From contig CM072888.1 of assembly GCA_037013685.1 (NCBI GenBank), forward strand, positions 5,003,034 through 5,067,033: 64,000 nucleotides of DNA. The letters are read 5' to 3'. A program made the translations under genes and the position numbers. Shown piece after piece: positions 10,640 to 22,753 of the stretch. The notes beneath the pieces are model-generated. The model did not search any database. It was not told where the DNA came from and saw only the letters and a list, made by a program, of their open reading frames with translations. Position 1 is the first letter of the stretch. Every line of letters starts with the position of its first letter. Source of the stretch: Acridotheres tristis (taxonomy: Eukaryota > Chordata > Aves > Passeriformes > Sturnidae).

Positions 10640-13402
10640 TGTGTTAGTCTGCGTGGAAGTCGAAGGAAGGGATAAGCCAACTAAATTAATCTTTCTTTCC
10701 GTTCTCTGGCAGAGCTTCCACCAGTCAAAATATGCATGTGATTCACTACAGTATAAGTTTTTCCTGTGCTTTTTGTTTGCTGTCATCTAGGAGAAAAGTG
10801 GTGTGTCATTCACTCAGCTGCTTTGCTGGGAGCAGAACATAGAGAAAATTAAAATACCCTATCTTGGGTATCTTCTTGCAAAGATATTCTTGCTTCATGT
10901 GTAAGAGGTATCTTTGCAACCAACTGATAAATACAACATGTTCATCATCTTCCATCTAACAAGTTTTAAACCCCCTCCCATGCAGCTCAGGTTCCAGGAT
11001 TTAAACTTCCAGCTCTTGCTGAAATAGGTGGGTAAGCAGCTATGTGCTTGTCAGCTGCGTCTAACTCATATAACAGAAAACCTGAGCTTGTGGGGAAGAG
11101 GGCGAAGGTGCTGTTGTAGGACAAATACAAATCATTATTTTTTGCCAGTTAAGGACAGCAAAAGGAATCCACAAAGTGAGTTTGGTGACAGAGTTGGAGA
11201 TATTACCCCATACCTCCTTGATTTTTGGGTATGTAAAAAAAAAAAAATCAGAGGAATAAGTGTTTTTCTTTTCATTTAAACAGCACAATAAAATAGGAAT
11301 TCTGTGGAATGTTACACAACTTAGGGTGATTTTTAAAATGAGTGAAGCTGCATAGGTTTGGGTTTTTTGAGCCTTACATTGCATTTCTCAATTGAGAGAA
11401 TTATCATGTGACTACAGGGTTTTAATAAACCTTTTTGCAGCTAAAATAAAACGTTGAGGTTTGATGGGAAAGCAGATTGAAGTGGAACATTGGTTACATC
11501 AGTAAATGTGCCTTATTCTCAATTGGCAGTGGTGAGTGTGAGTCAGTTTGTTTCAGCCTCTAAAAATACCATATGTCTTTATAATTCCAAACAAGTCCTT
11601 AAGATGGACAGAAGCAGTGCTCTTGTTTTTGCTTAAATATGGCACAGTGTCTGCTGAATATCTCTCAAAACACACCAGCCCACATCCTGGTTGATCACTG
11701 CTGTCCCCCTCATCAAAAAGAATGACCTCACAAAGGTGTGATCCATCACTAAGCTGTGAGGATGCTGGTCCTCTGCCTTGTGCTTGCAGGTGCTGGAGAA
11801 CAAAGTAAGTCCTGACATAAACAGGTGAGTTTTCCATTCAAGCTGATGGGAGTTGTCCCCATCTGTGGCAAGAATGAACTCTTTAAAAATGCACTTGTGG
11901 CTGAAGTCCTCACAGATTTTGTTTATCCAATTTTGGGTAAACATGTTGTCCTAAAAACTACTGTGTGAGCCCAGTTTTACTACATGATTCAGTACCAAAA
12001 CTATGTGAAATTAGCCGTTTTTCTTTGGATCTCAGGACTTTGACCTGAGAATAATTCTGAGGTTTTTAGTTTACTTGAACCTCAAAGTTGAGCAAAATGA
12101 ACAATTTTGTTTAAACCAACAAAAGTGCTTGGAGAAAATACTGTTTCCTAGAATAATTGTTGGGATCCTCATTGGTTTCAGACCTTTCAAAGTAGGCAAA
12201 TACACTGAATGGGATGCCTTTTCTTCAATGACTTCATTCAAATGTGTTCCTGGTCAAACTCTGAAAGGAGGCAGATTTTGTGTTTTATTGGGAACAGACC
12301 AGCCATTCACTGTTGGGACTCAAATGCATTTGTCTTGAAATCTTGGAGACCATGTGCTGATATATATTCTTGTAGAAACTACCAGGAATTCTGGTGGCCA
12401 TCATATATGTATTTGCCTGCTTGACTAGTCTGCCCTAAAGTTGTGAAACCTCTTTTACAGTGAGAAGTTTTTTTTTTAGTCTAGAAGGAAAAAGCCCATC
12501 AAATCCCAAAATATGCACCTTTTGGTCTAGAGCTGACTTAATTTCTTCCACACTTTTACAAAACACATTTTCTATATATTGTCCAAAATCTATTGCTAAC
12601 TTCAGCTTTCTATATTCTAGCTGTAGTATTTAAATTTTTGCCCTAATTTTCTCTTATGCTTTAATGACTAAGAGAGGATAACTTCAAATATTTGATGGAC
12701 CTGTTGAATTGCACAGAGGGACTGTCAGAAGCATGATAGAGAGAATTCCTTTATGTATCTGTAGAGAATATTGCACCCATTTTTGTCAGTATAGCTATAT
12801 TTGAGCACAAAACATTTATTCAGACAAGTGCTGAACTTAGAGGAACCGAACTAAAGACAAGAGCTGTTTCCAGTGAGTAAGAGCTGTGAAAATAAGCTGG
12901 ATAGAATTTAGAGTTCATTTACAATACTCCTTATATCAAATACGTTTCTTCCTACAGTTGTTGAACGTTTTCTGTCCCAGATAGTCCCAAAGAAGGCTTT
13001 GAGATGTGTGGTGTTCTTAATCAGATGCATAAAATTTGATTTTCCTCTTAGAATGTAAACTTCCAGGACAGTCTCAGAGAAATTTGATAATGGGTTTACT
13101 TTTGCTGTAACCACAAATCTTTTTGTGGGTGTTCTGTTCAGCTTAGATGCAGAATGTGAGAACATCTGGAAGAAAAAGTGCAAATAATATTTCTGTGAAT
13201 CTGTTGCAGCTCAATCATGCCTTTTCCACTCCTTCAGAATGCTCAAGTAGCACCACTGTTTTTCTGGTAGTGTAGCACCAGTTAGAATAGGTGCCATGGA
13301 GAGGGTTGCAGTGCTCTGTGCCAGCTCTTTGCTCTTCTTTAATTGCACAGTGTTTGTCCCGTGCAACCTGCAGCATTATTATTGCCTTTTTTTTTCAGCG
13401 TT
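10640..13402. other. No gene seen
   Basis: Intronic or intergenic texture throughout. Minus-strand frames at 11061-11384, 11553-11837 and 11633-11944 overlap each other and have no domain. A run of 12 A lies near 11237. T-rich tracts occur at about 12470 and 13388-13396; the latter ends in a good acceptor (TTTTTTTTTCAG), but no convincing exon follows. Confidence 0.35.
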
Positions 13403-13420
13403 GTACTGAAATTTCAGTAC
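13403..13420. repeat. 18-base perfect palindrome
   Basis: GTACTGAAATTTCAGTAC equals its own reverse complement over all 18 bases. The flanking bases break the symmetry. It starts six bases after an acceptor-like T-tract plus CAG. It could be a dimeric protein-binding site or chance. Confidence 0.85.
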
Positions 13421-14647
13421 TTGGATATTGACATGAAGTGTCAGATATATTTATCAGATACTTGAGACCAGATAAGACTCACGAGAGGATTACAGCACTG
13501 AAAATTAATCTCTCCCCCTCAGTCCTGTGCTGTTGGTTGGCCTTCTCAGGAGGGTGTTGGCTTTCTTTGCTTGTGGTAGGGTTGGTTTTGTTTTGTTTTA
13601 ATTAGTCAGGAACATGGATATAGGAAGTACTAAAGCTTTACTGGAGTCGTATGTGAGGGGACAAGCTATTGTCACTGTTTGTGGGAGGAATCTGCTCAAT
13701 AAGCCAATGTACAGGTCCCTATGTCAGCTGATAGCACCCTCGTTAAACCCTGTTACTATAGGCCTGCCTTTCCTCCTGCTCTTGTCACTTGCAAAGCTCT
13801 AAAGCCATCACTCTTTATTTATCTGGGTTTAAAGAGAATAGGAAGAGCTGTTTCAAATCCCCAGGAAACACGCTGAACAAAGGGTGTGATTTGCTAGGTC
13901 AGTCCAATGGCTTATCTCCTCTCCTGGCCGCTCCCAGCCTTTGGCCTTTATCAGTGCTTCAGGCAGCAGTGGGATCACTTGCCCAGGTATCTTCCCAAAT
14001 GGAGGGTACAATGAGGGGCTGGGTGTTTCTTTGGCCAAAAACCCCAGTTCCTTTATACTTTGAAGCATGATTGTTTTTTTAGCATTGGCTTTGTTTATTT
14101 AGCAACAAATGTGGCTTGCACCCAAGGCTTTATTCCAAATGTTTGCCTTGATGTGCTGGATGCCTGACAGCAAACATGCAAAAGGAGCCCTGAAGATGTG
14201 ACTTGGAAACAGAATTAACTTCCCTGCAGGAGTTGCCTGAAGGAAGTAACAGCAAACAGCACAGGATCTGTTTGGGGTACAGCTTATACTTGGGAGCAGC
14301 AGGGAACATGGAGCTTTTGTGTGATTTAGGTAGACTCAGTTCTCAGTGCTGGACACATAAGATCTCATTTTGCCTTTAGAACAAAATTTCCATTCTCTTT
14401 TCTGCCTATTTCAGGTTTGATTCAAAGTGTGCCTTATAACTGTCAGGCTCCTCAACACTTCCAGTGATAGAAACGAATACGTGGTGGTGAGATGTGCTTG
14501 CAGGCATAAGGATTTCTATTTTTAGAGAGTGTGAATATCTGCATGTAGAAGGCTTGTCCATGGCTTTTGGAGGCATGATAGGGGATGGTATTCCTGGATT
14601 ACATGTTCTAGGAATCTTTACAGTTCTTGGGCTGGCTCAGACAGGTT
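13421..14647. other. No gene seen
   Basis: A (GTTTT)n-like low-complexity patch lies at about 13583-13600. The frames 13614-13802 (+), 13789-14070 (+) and 13853-14068 (-) conflict and encode nothing recognisable. Confidence 0.35.
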
Positions 14648-14681
14648 TCCAGAGACTCCACTCCTTCCAGGAGTCTCTGGA
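14648..14681. repeat. Perfect 12-base-pair hairpin, 10-base loop
   Basis: TCCAGAGACTCC (14648-14659) and GGAGTCTCTGGA (14670-14681) are exact reverse complements separated by ACTCCTTCCA. The stem is too short for a microRNA precursor and is not followed by a T-run, so no RNA gene is claimed. Confidence 0.85.
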
Positions 14682-16039
14682 GAGTGTAAATCAGAGAGAC
14701 AGCACAAGCACCAAGAATGAAGTGTGTGCACTGGTGCAGAGCAAGGGTGAGATCGTGACCTTTCCCTCTCTGTCCTTTTGCAGGCAGCAGAAGCATTCTC
14801 TGCCTGTGTTCCAGGCAAGAGACTGAAGATGTTAGGTGATTTTCCACAGTTTTATTCTCAGGAGAGTCTTGTTAAGTGTCTGTGACTTTTTTTTTTGAAT
14901 AATGTAGTTGTTCTGGGACCTGGTTTGTACATTTCTGGTTTACGCTCAAAGTTGCTCAATGCAGAATGAATAAAATAGATGTTTTCAAGAATCTGTCCTT
15001 CTGTGGGCTTCCCTTCAGAAAACTTCCAAGCTTCTTTTCTGCCTTCTTCTTGGGTTAATTTTGAATCTGTTTAACAGGGATAGCAATTCTTTGTGATCAG
15101 AGGACTAGCTTGGGTGATGCCTCAGTTTCACCATGGAAAAAGCCTCCAGAGGGAAAGGTGCTTTGCTCAGCTGCTGCACACAGTAACAGAAGGTGATCCA
15201 TTGAGGAGATGCAGATGCTGAGCACAGATGGCAGAATTCCCTCCTGCCCAAGGGGTCTGCACCGTTGTTTTGCTCACTTCAATGCCACTCAAAGGCTGTT
15301 TTCAGTGCTCAAGTAGGACTTAAGTAGTGCAGTTTTTGCTGGCACACCAGTGAGGAGGGTTATGGGTGAATATTTCAGTAGTGCCAAGAGACAGTAACTT
15401 TTGCTTTGATGGTTCTGGTGGATTTATTTTTGTCTTATGAGATCTTTCTTGCTGTGATGAGAATTGATGGAACTTTGGCTTCAAAGTCATGGTCGCATAT
15501 CTGAACTGTTTCTATGCTGCTTCATTTCTTTCTCTGTCTTCATTTAATGTGTCGTCACAACAAGCTTTTAGTGAGGCACTAATTAAAGATAGCTCTTTGA
15601 TGATTTCAGTCACTGGTTTCCTCCTTGTGGGATTGGAGCCCAGGATATGAATTTCTCCGTGTTATCCTCTGATGCATCTTGCAGGGGCACCTTTATAGCA
15701 CTTTAAATAGGGATGCTCCTGCAAACTCCTGCTTGCTTTATGATACTTCAGGGGCTGAGTTCAGCCATCAGAAAATCTCCTTGAATCCTGAATTGTTTTC
15801 AGGCTTCTAATTGTTGTGTCCCTACAGATCTGGTAGCACGGAGATGTTCAGCTTTATCTCACTTCATTGATTCCATCACGTAGCCTGCATGGGGGGGCAG
15901 CTGCAGAAATCACGAGCTGTGTTAAGCAGGCAGCCTTGCAAAAGCTCTTGGTTTGTAGTTTCCTCCCTTCAGTAGCAGTAAAATGCTGCTGCCTCACATA
16001 CCAGGGATACCTGTCTATCCACTTAGAGCAACCAGATAG
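14682..16039. other. No gene seen
   Basis: Unassigned DNA. The frame beginning at 15867 (+) runs into the CR1-like fragment at 16040, so its C-terminal part is transposon-derived and its first part is chance. Confidence 0.35.
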
Positions 16040-16300
16040 TGTGCTTTATGGGTACAAAGGTCAACTGGACAGGTTCATGAAAGAGAAATTAATTGACGGT
16101 GACTAAATAGATAAAAAGGAGTCTGGCACAGGAAGTCTCTGATCCTCAAATGATTGGGTGCTGGGAGACTGCCAGGAGGTATCGTGTGTGCTCACCCAGT
16201 TCTTCTGCTCCTTCTGAGGGATCTGCTCTCTACCACTGCAGGACAGGCTGTTGGCATGGGTGGTTTGTTCTGAGACAGTGTGGTAGCTCTTAGCTTTTCA
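16040..16300 (+). mobile_element. Old CR1/L3-like LINE, ORF2 C-terminus and 3' UTR
   Basis: The frame here ends YKGQLDRFMKEKLIDGD then a stop. This matches the C-terminal signature of CR1-like ORF2 proteins (a conserved pattern of the form LDRFM with a charged tail). The downstream 3' UTR follows the reptile CR1 pattern of a GGGTGCTGGGAGACTG-like block, then CCCAGTTCTTCTGCTCC, CCACTGCAGGACAGGCTG, and GGTTTGTTCTGAGACAGTGT, which corresponds to the family's tail motif for a GGTCTGACCCAGTATGG-like end. Divergence is high, so this is an ancient, immobile copy. It is not the same lineage as the short-tailed copies elsewhere in the window. Confidence 0.68.
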
Positions 16301-19222
16301 TACATAACCTCCTTCTCCACAAGAGAAAATATTACAGCATGGGCACCTGTTTTAAACAGCTGTGACCTTGTTACTGGAAGGATTAAGATGTAAATCTGGA
16401 GGACCTGATTCTGACATGCACTTTATTTTGGAAGCTTACTCTCTCTTAAACCTAAAAGTACCAAAAGCTTCGCCTGCCTTTGGGGCTCCTATTCTCTCTG
16501 GTGTGGCAAAATGATAAAATTTACGTAGGCATACTGGGAAAATGGCTAATTTGAGAGTAAAAATTATTTGTCCTCAATCCTTACTGTTGTTGGCTAATTG
16601 GAGCAATCCAGGCCTAGCTCCTGGCTGGACAGATCCTGTAGGAAGTTGCTGGTGTTATCTTCCGAGAGTGCCACGGTTGTGTGTGTTGAACCCATAGGTG
16701 CAGCCTAAAGCCGGGGAGCTCGTGTAGGTTTCCACAGGCTCACCAAGATCCCACAGCGGCCCCAGGGCCCTGGTTAAATGTTAACAGCCTGCTGCCAGCA
16801 GTGTGTCTGCAGGGCAGTGAGCAGGTACTAGTGGCTGCAAGTTCAGCATGCTCTAATTGGCAACACTAACCTGCCTTGGCATGCTCTCAGGTGTCTGTTT
16901 CACCTTGTTACAGCTTGCTTCAGGACTGCTGCATGTTCCCTGTATTTTTGTTGTCTTAAGTATATTTGGGGTAATTTTGTAGGCTTAGCTCTCTCTGATT
17001 CTGAATTCTCCTTTATTGCTTTAAAATATTCTGAGGCAGGTATGTTGTTTGCTTTTGCCCTTAAAATTCAGATGAACAGTCTGTCTTACATGAGCCTTAC
17101 ATTTTGGAGGCATTTATAGCTGGTTTAATTATTCCTGTGCTGGTTGCTGTGACTCGGAAGTGGAAATGCCCAGTGAGCTCATATTAACTTTTGAAATCCT
17201 GGCACGTTAATGCACTACCTACTTAGGTGCTTAATTAGCATAGTAACTAAGTAACTGGGCTGCGAGTAAACTGTGCCTGAGCTGGCATCCTGTCAGGTAG
17301 GAGTGGGCACTGTTAGAGGCTGCTGGATTGGTAGCAAGTGAGGCATTTCTGATAGAGGATTTTCTCTCCAAGTTAATGAAGACTGCAGTGAAGTCAGCAA
17401 ATGTGGCTGCTAGGCTGGCAGCTCCCAGGCAGGAGCAGGAGCTGTAGGACACCTGAGGGATTACTCCATCTGCTTCCCTACCTGCCAGTTGTGCTGCTGG
17501 ATGAGCATGGAGACACACAGGCACTGTGCTGGTGCTGGGCTCTTCAATTTTTGGGACTCTGTGCCAGGTTCCCTCGCTGCTGCCGCTTCTGCACCATTCA
17601 GAGGCTCTGTTCCATATTAGATTAGGGAATATCCCATTGGGCAATTGGATTTAATGGAGCTGAACTTCACTGTGACAGTTGTCCTTGTGGTCTGTTGCTA
17701 CCTTGCTGTGTCATTGCTAACTTTAGAGCTGGGAGCCACAGGGCATTGTATCAGTTCCCAGTCAAAATTGGGCAGAATTTGTGCACAAGAGAGTCTGCAC
17801 AAAACTGCCTTGAAGGTGGCAGAAGAATATTTTTCTCACCAGTTTCTGCCTAAACTGGACACTTCATAAAGGCCTCATGTATGTGTTTGAGAGGGTTAGT
17901 GTGTCAGAATTAAATCATCCTGAGGGAAATTTATCCAGCTCCAGTGCCTTACACATCCCTCAAATCCTGTTTAACCTCCTAAATAGTTATGTAATGCCTT
18001 GGCCTTGTGCGTAGGGGAGAATTTCACCCAGTGTGAGCAGGTCTAAAGGAACGTGTGTGATCCTGTGAAGTAGGTAACACATAGGGGTGACTTAATCCCC
18101 TGCTGAAATACAGCCACAGCAAACACCTTTTCACTTCCAAAAGGAAATGAAGAGGAATATCCAAATATGCACTTGAAGACTGAAGACACGCTTTTAGCAA
18201 GGGAACTATAATGACAGAAATAGCATTCCAGCCAGGATACCTGCTGCTGTAGAGTAGTGTCTCTGTTCCTGGGTTTCCTCCTCAGCAGGACATGTTACAT
18301 TTCTCTCGCTTGCGTGAGGAGCCCAGGATCGCTTCAAGATGGTGGAGTTGCTCAGCAGGAGAGTTATGTGCCCCTGCATTTCCTGTTCAAATGGGTTTCC
18401 TCCCATTATTGACTGACAAGAAGGAGGGAGTTTTTCAGAAAGGCTGGAAGTGAGCTTTAGACAGCTGCTTTCCAGATTGTAAAGAAAGCAACTGATTTTT
18501 TTTTCCATTTTTTTTTTTAAATCTTCTCAAAAACATGTGTTTGCCCACTGACACTGCACTGTGTAATACCTTAATGTACCAGAGCTTTCTGATGGGCAAC
18601 TTGTTGGTGTGGGAGCTGCCTCAGCAGGAACTCTTGCAACAAGTAAGGGTTAAAATTTGCCCAGGGAAAGCTGAAGGTGTCAAGAATAAGCTCATGTGGT
18701 TATGCCACAAGGAAACTTCCAGCCCTTATGGTTAGACTGAAACAAAAAACATTTTTGTCACTTTTCTCTCTGGCTCCCTGTGGGAGCATGGGTCTGTGGA
18801 AGGGCTGAATAAGGTGAGAGAGGTGATCTTGTTGTTAAGTGTTCTAGCTCATTGGGTTGTGCCTTTAGTGTGGTGTTGTATCACTGTGAGGTTTTTTGGG
18901 GAGGGAGTTTGTTTTTCAGTTACTTGCAAAGGCCCTGTCTTGAAAACAGCTGTCTGCTGGACAATGGAGTACTAAGCATGGCAGGCTTGGAAATAGAAAG
19001 GAGTCTTTTGAACCAAAATGTGAAAATACTGAGATCTATGTAAGTGGAGGGGAGAAATGTGGAAATGCTAGCAGGTCAGATCAATCTCTGGAGCAGTCCT
19101 GCATCAAATGTACTTTTTCTCTTTTCCTTTTTTTTTTTTTTTTTATTTAAAAGATTTAAAACTTTTATAGTTGCTGGAGTGAGTTTGCTGTTGTGGTTTT
19201 GGTATTTTTTTTTTTTTCACAG
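16301..19222. other. No gene seen
   Basis: Frames at 17231-17644 (-, 137 codons), 17401-17625 (+) and 18206-18508 (-) have no domain. A 17-base T-run lies at 19128-19144 and a 13-base T-run at 19205-19217. The latter forms the tract before the next candidate exon. Confidence 0.35.
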
Positions 19223-19291
19223 GCAGTAGAAGAAGAAATGAAAAGCATTAACAGCCTTGCAAGGTCACTGGGACCTGAGCAGAATTATTAA
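19223..19291 (+). CDS. Candidate short terminal exon, gene unknown
   Basis: An exceptionally strong acceptor (13 T followed by CACAG) ends at 19222. The frame reads AVEEEMKSINSLARSLGPEQ, then NY and TAA at 19289-19291. The peptide is charged and helix-prone. The alternative donor at GCAAG|GTCACT is weak, so a terminal exon is the simpler reading. Such a short open frame means little alone, and long T-runs produce acceptor-like sites by chance. Confidence 0.15.
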   Translation, partial: AVEEEMKSINSLARSLGPEQNY

Positions 19292-19499
19292 CTGGTTCTC
19301 TCTCTGTCAGGCACTCTGTATTCACTGTATCACAAGCTTGAAGCCAGACCTTATTTTACTAAGCAAAAAATGGTCCTTTTGTTGCTGTTTTTCCCCTAGT
19401 GTCATCTCTCATGGTTGCCAGGGAAACCAGTGTGTATCCTTTCAGCATAGGTTATTGGGCCTCAGGAAGGAAGTGCTCCAGTGCTGGCCTGCTATTTTT
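19292..19499. other. No gene seen
   Basis: Short spacer with no open frame of note that is supported. Confidence 0.3.
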
Positions 19500-19760
19500 A
19501 TAGAACCGTTACATAATACAATCTATTAAAGCTTCCTCTCGGTGTTTTATGGCACAAAGGGGAAATTAAGTTTGATGACTCCTAAATGTTTGATGGAGGA
19601 TGTCAGGTGACTTCTGGATTGTTTTGTGCTCGCCGCATAGCAACAATATTTCTGTGTGCAATTCAAGAAGAACAAATATACATTAGTGCCCTGGGCAATA
19701 TTTGCCTGCATGCAGATCACCAGAGGAAATTGAATTCTAAGCAGAGCAAGTACAAACAGT
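19500..19760. promoter_or_regulatory. Possible conserved non-coding element
   Basis: Dense short motifs with retained CpGs (CCTCTCGGTG, GTGCTCGCCGCATAGCAACA), ACAATATTT and GCAATATTTGCC, and the 10-base palindrome CTGCATGCAG at 19706-19715. The texture resembles a conserved enhancer rather than repeat DNA. It is a pattern-based call. Confidence 0.27.
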
Positions 19761-22608
19761 GTAAAAGTGCAGGGTGCTATCAGCTAGGGAGGGTGAGATG
19801 GCAGAGTAGTTGATGTTTTGACAGCATAAGGAAAAGAGGCTTAGAGGAGAATATTATTTTCTTTTCCATATTCTATTGTACTGCACAGAAATTGAGAGGT
19901 GCCACAATCCATTGGCAACCACCATATACATCTGCAGCATGCATATTGTAGTAGCTCTTTGCTGACACTGATTTCTCAGGATTTAGTGCTGGGAGAGAAT
20001 AGGGATTGAAGCTTTGGCATCACAAGCCTTGATTATTTTCAAGTAAGAGGAAACTGTGTAGTGTTGGTTATACGTGAAACTTGAACAGCTCCCATATATA
20101 TTCCTCTCCTAGGTACGTTTCACATGCACACTGACTGTTCAGAGATATATTTAAAAAAGAACATTCCTGGGTTTAATACCTGGCTAGGAAGAAATCTCTG
20201 CTTGGAGACTGAGGGCTCACAATTCCTTCAGCTCCTTCTTGACAAGGTCAGGTCGACACTGTATCTTGACTGAACCATAGCTCCAAGTGAAAAGGTTTAG
20301 CATGCAGATGAGTTGCTCTGGAGCAACATTACGGCACAGCACTTGCTCCAGGGGAACTGTCCACGTGCTTGCACTTGGCCTACACCAAATATGAGATAAT
20401 TCAAGCCAGATTAGCCATCAGTGCCTGTTCTTTGTCTGTTGCACGTAGAAATGTATGATCCTCATAAGTTTTTAGTTGCTGGTATGACAACTGTGTTGTA
20501 CTTCAGCCCGAATTTAACATGCATCTGGAGTTTCTAATATGGGTGACTCGCAATTGGAGGTAGCTTTGTGCTAAGTCCTCAGTGCTGTCCTTAGAAAGAA
20601 GGAAATAATGGGACTGTGAATGGCAAGGTTGCAAGGTTTTTGGAAAGAAGAGGAAAAGATCCTTCTGAAAACCTGAAATGTGGGGGGCTAAACTGCCTCC
20701 TCATCTTTACTGCTCGTGAAAGAAATATGTCATTTCCTCTTGAAACGGAAAGCTGCCAAGAGAATATAACTTAATTTCTATGCACCCAGAAATCCTATTA
20801 AAGATGAGCATTGCAATTCAAACACTTGCATTTACAGAAGCAGCTTCCCTGATATTGTGCACTGCATTGGAGGGAGATTCATTGGTATTTTCAACCGTCC
20901 CTGCTTATTTTGAAGATGACACTGCTCTTCCAAAACACCAGAGAGCAAGGGAAGAATTCTCAGCTGCTTGTAACCCTTTTCAAGTAACAGAAAACCTTCT
21001 GTGCCTGTAAGGTCTGTGCCACACCATTCAGGGAGGACATCTGAGATGATCCCTGCTGGGGGAATCGTTTGGTGTGACTAGGTGAAAACAAAAGGGAAAA
21101 TTACGAAAACATAGGTCTTGATGCTTTGCTCCTGAGAAATAACAGGAGTTTGGTTAATAAGAAAAAGAACAAAAAAAGTACTGCATTTTTGACCAGGAGG
21201 TTATGTAGGACCCAGAGGATGCAAGATTTTACATGTCCCAAAGGAGGGGTGGAGGAGGAACCAGAGCTCAGTACAGTTTTACTAGGCTCCAGTCAGCATG
21301 TGTGCAGCACACTGCTGTAAATCCATGGCCATGATTTAACGTGAAGATTAGAGCTTGCTAGGAATTTTCCAAGAAAACATTTTTTTCATCAAAACTTTTC
21401 ATGGAAACTTGTTGCTTTGGATGAAACTTTCGCGTGGAAAAATTTCTGTGATCTGGCACCGAGTTCCTGTAGAAAGCCAGAGCAGAGAGCTCAGAATAGC
21501 CAATACCCCGGAGGGTAAAGCTTTTCCTGGGAATGCAGGAGATGTGCCTGCCAAACATGAGGTCTTGATTCTCAGGTTCCTGTTCCTCCACTGTTACAAG
21601 CTCTGACTACTGGGCTTTTGGCTGTCGTGTGGATGCCTCTTTTCAGAGGAGGGGTTGGAGGGTACGTCTCCCACTCTGTCTCCTCTTTTGTGTCCTGGTG
21701 CAGAAGAATTTGTTGCTGTAATACTAAAAATGTTAGCAGGACAAAAAACAAGCTTCCCATCCTGTCCTAATGATGCATTTTCAAACGTTCCCACCATACG
21801 CAGTTTCTATTGTCCTGTGGCATGTTTGTAGGCTGTGGCTCAGGGAGGATTCCATCTGCCCAGTCCCCATCGTTCAGACTGGTGGCCTGGCTGGAGAAGG
21901 TGGGTGGTTACCCTTCTACATCATTCCTTGGACTGCCTCTGCACTGGAACTGGGCTCTACCAGGACCATTTCTTAGCCAGCTTCAGTCTGGACCAGACAC
22001 TTAAGATAGGTCTCCAGACACTCACCTAATCTCAGCTTTGAAAGTTTTTCTATTTTATCATAGTTTCTGATGTAAGTCGTAACTCCTCAAGGGAGCAGGC
22101 TTTGGAGAGCCTGAGCTGGGTGACTAGCTTAGCTCCACCAGGTGATAGTTTGTCTTGATCCTTTTAATTTATCCTTAATTTAAATAAAGTGGAACAACTT
22201 TAGGAGAAGGTGCTGAATACCTTTTTAGCCTTGCAGGTATGAACTTCCTTGGGCAGACAGGAGACCAGTTTGAATCCTCTCTGATCTGGACAGAGAGGAC
22301 ATAACAAATAATGTTATCTTCAGTTAATTGCTCTTTTCCATTCCTTCCTTTCCTCAGAGTCATGTCTTTGATTTTGGACAACTTGTTAAAACCACAAATA
22401 ACTGGCAAAACTTTTGGCATTGATGAAAAAGTAATTTTGGAAGAAAACGGAACTAATGAGCATATATATTTTAATGCTTCTGGTTTTATGCTATCCGGAA
22501 TGAAACTGCCCAGTGAAGAGGGAGTGAAGCAGCAAAGGAGATTGGAGAAGATACTTCCTGTGTTTGCTTTGAGAGCAGTGATGTATAAAAATCCTTGTTT
22601 GTTTTCAG
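19761..22608. other. No gene seen
   Basis: Frames at 21355-21606 and 21572-22029 overlap in several phases on both strands. The minus-strand frame 22175-22687 (170 codons) and the plus-strand frame 22311-22673 (120 codons) overlap almost completely, and neither has a domain. Confidence 0.35.
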
Positions 22609-22707
22609 AAGGAACTCTGGAGGAAAACAACTGTGGGCAAGAACGTGCAAAATGTAGAGCTAGAATTATCTGACTTTGTCCTGTCAAATGTTAAGCCAAA
22701 CAGGAAG
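22609..22707 (+). CDS. Candidate internal coding exon (pairs in phase with 23188-23304)
   Basis: The acceptor CTTGTTTGTTTTCAG ends at 22608. Ninety-nine bases are open in phase 0, reading KELWRKTTVGKNVQNVELEL then SDFVLSNVKPNRK, and end at AACAGGAAG|GTTTAT. The exon side of the donor is perfect consensus, but the intron side (GTTTAT) is poor, which is the main weakness. Phase 0 at the 3' end matches the phase-0 start of the candidate last exon 480 bases downstream. The peptide is mixed charged and hydrophobic, with no domain I recognise. The same bases also lie in two longer chance frames. Confidence 0.2.
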
Positions 22708-22719
22708 GTTTATTTTTTT

Positions 22720-22721
<2 letters not shown>

Positions 22722-22752
<31 letters not shown>
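22722..22752. repeat. 31-base T mononucleotide run
   Basis: An uninterrupted run of 31 T, the longest homopolymer in the window. Read on the minus strand it is an A-run, but no gene-derived sequence and no AATAAA precede it, so a processed-pseudogene tail is not supported. It is likely to be length-variable. Confidence 0.95.

Positions 22753-22753
<1 letters not shown>

Noticed and set aside
15867..16106. 79-codon plus-strand frame as a gene
   Set aside because: Its last part is the C-terminus of a CR1-like ORF2 and the first part is unrelated sequence read through by chance.
17231..17644. 137-codon minus-strand open frame
   Set aside because: Alanine- and serine-rich translation with no domain; two plus-strand frames overlap or adjoin it.
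22175..22687. 170-codon minus-strand open frame
   Set aside because: It overlaps a 120-codon plus-strand frame almost fully, has no domain or splice context, and its translation has no recognisable pattern.
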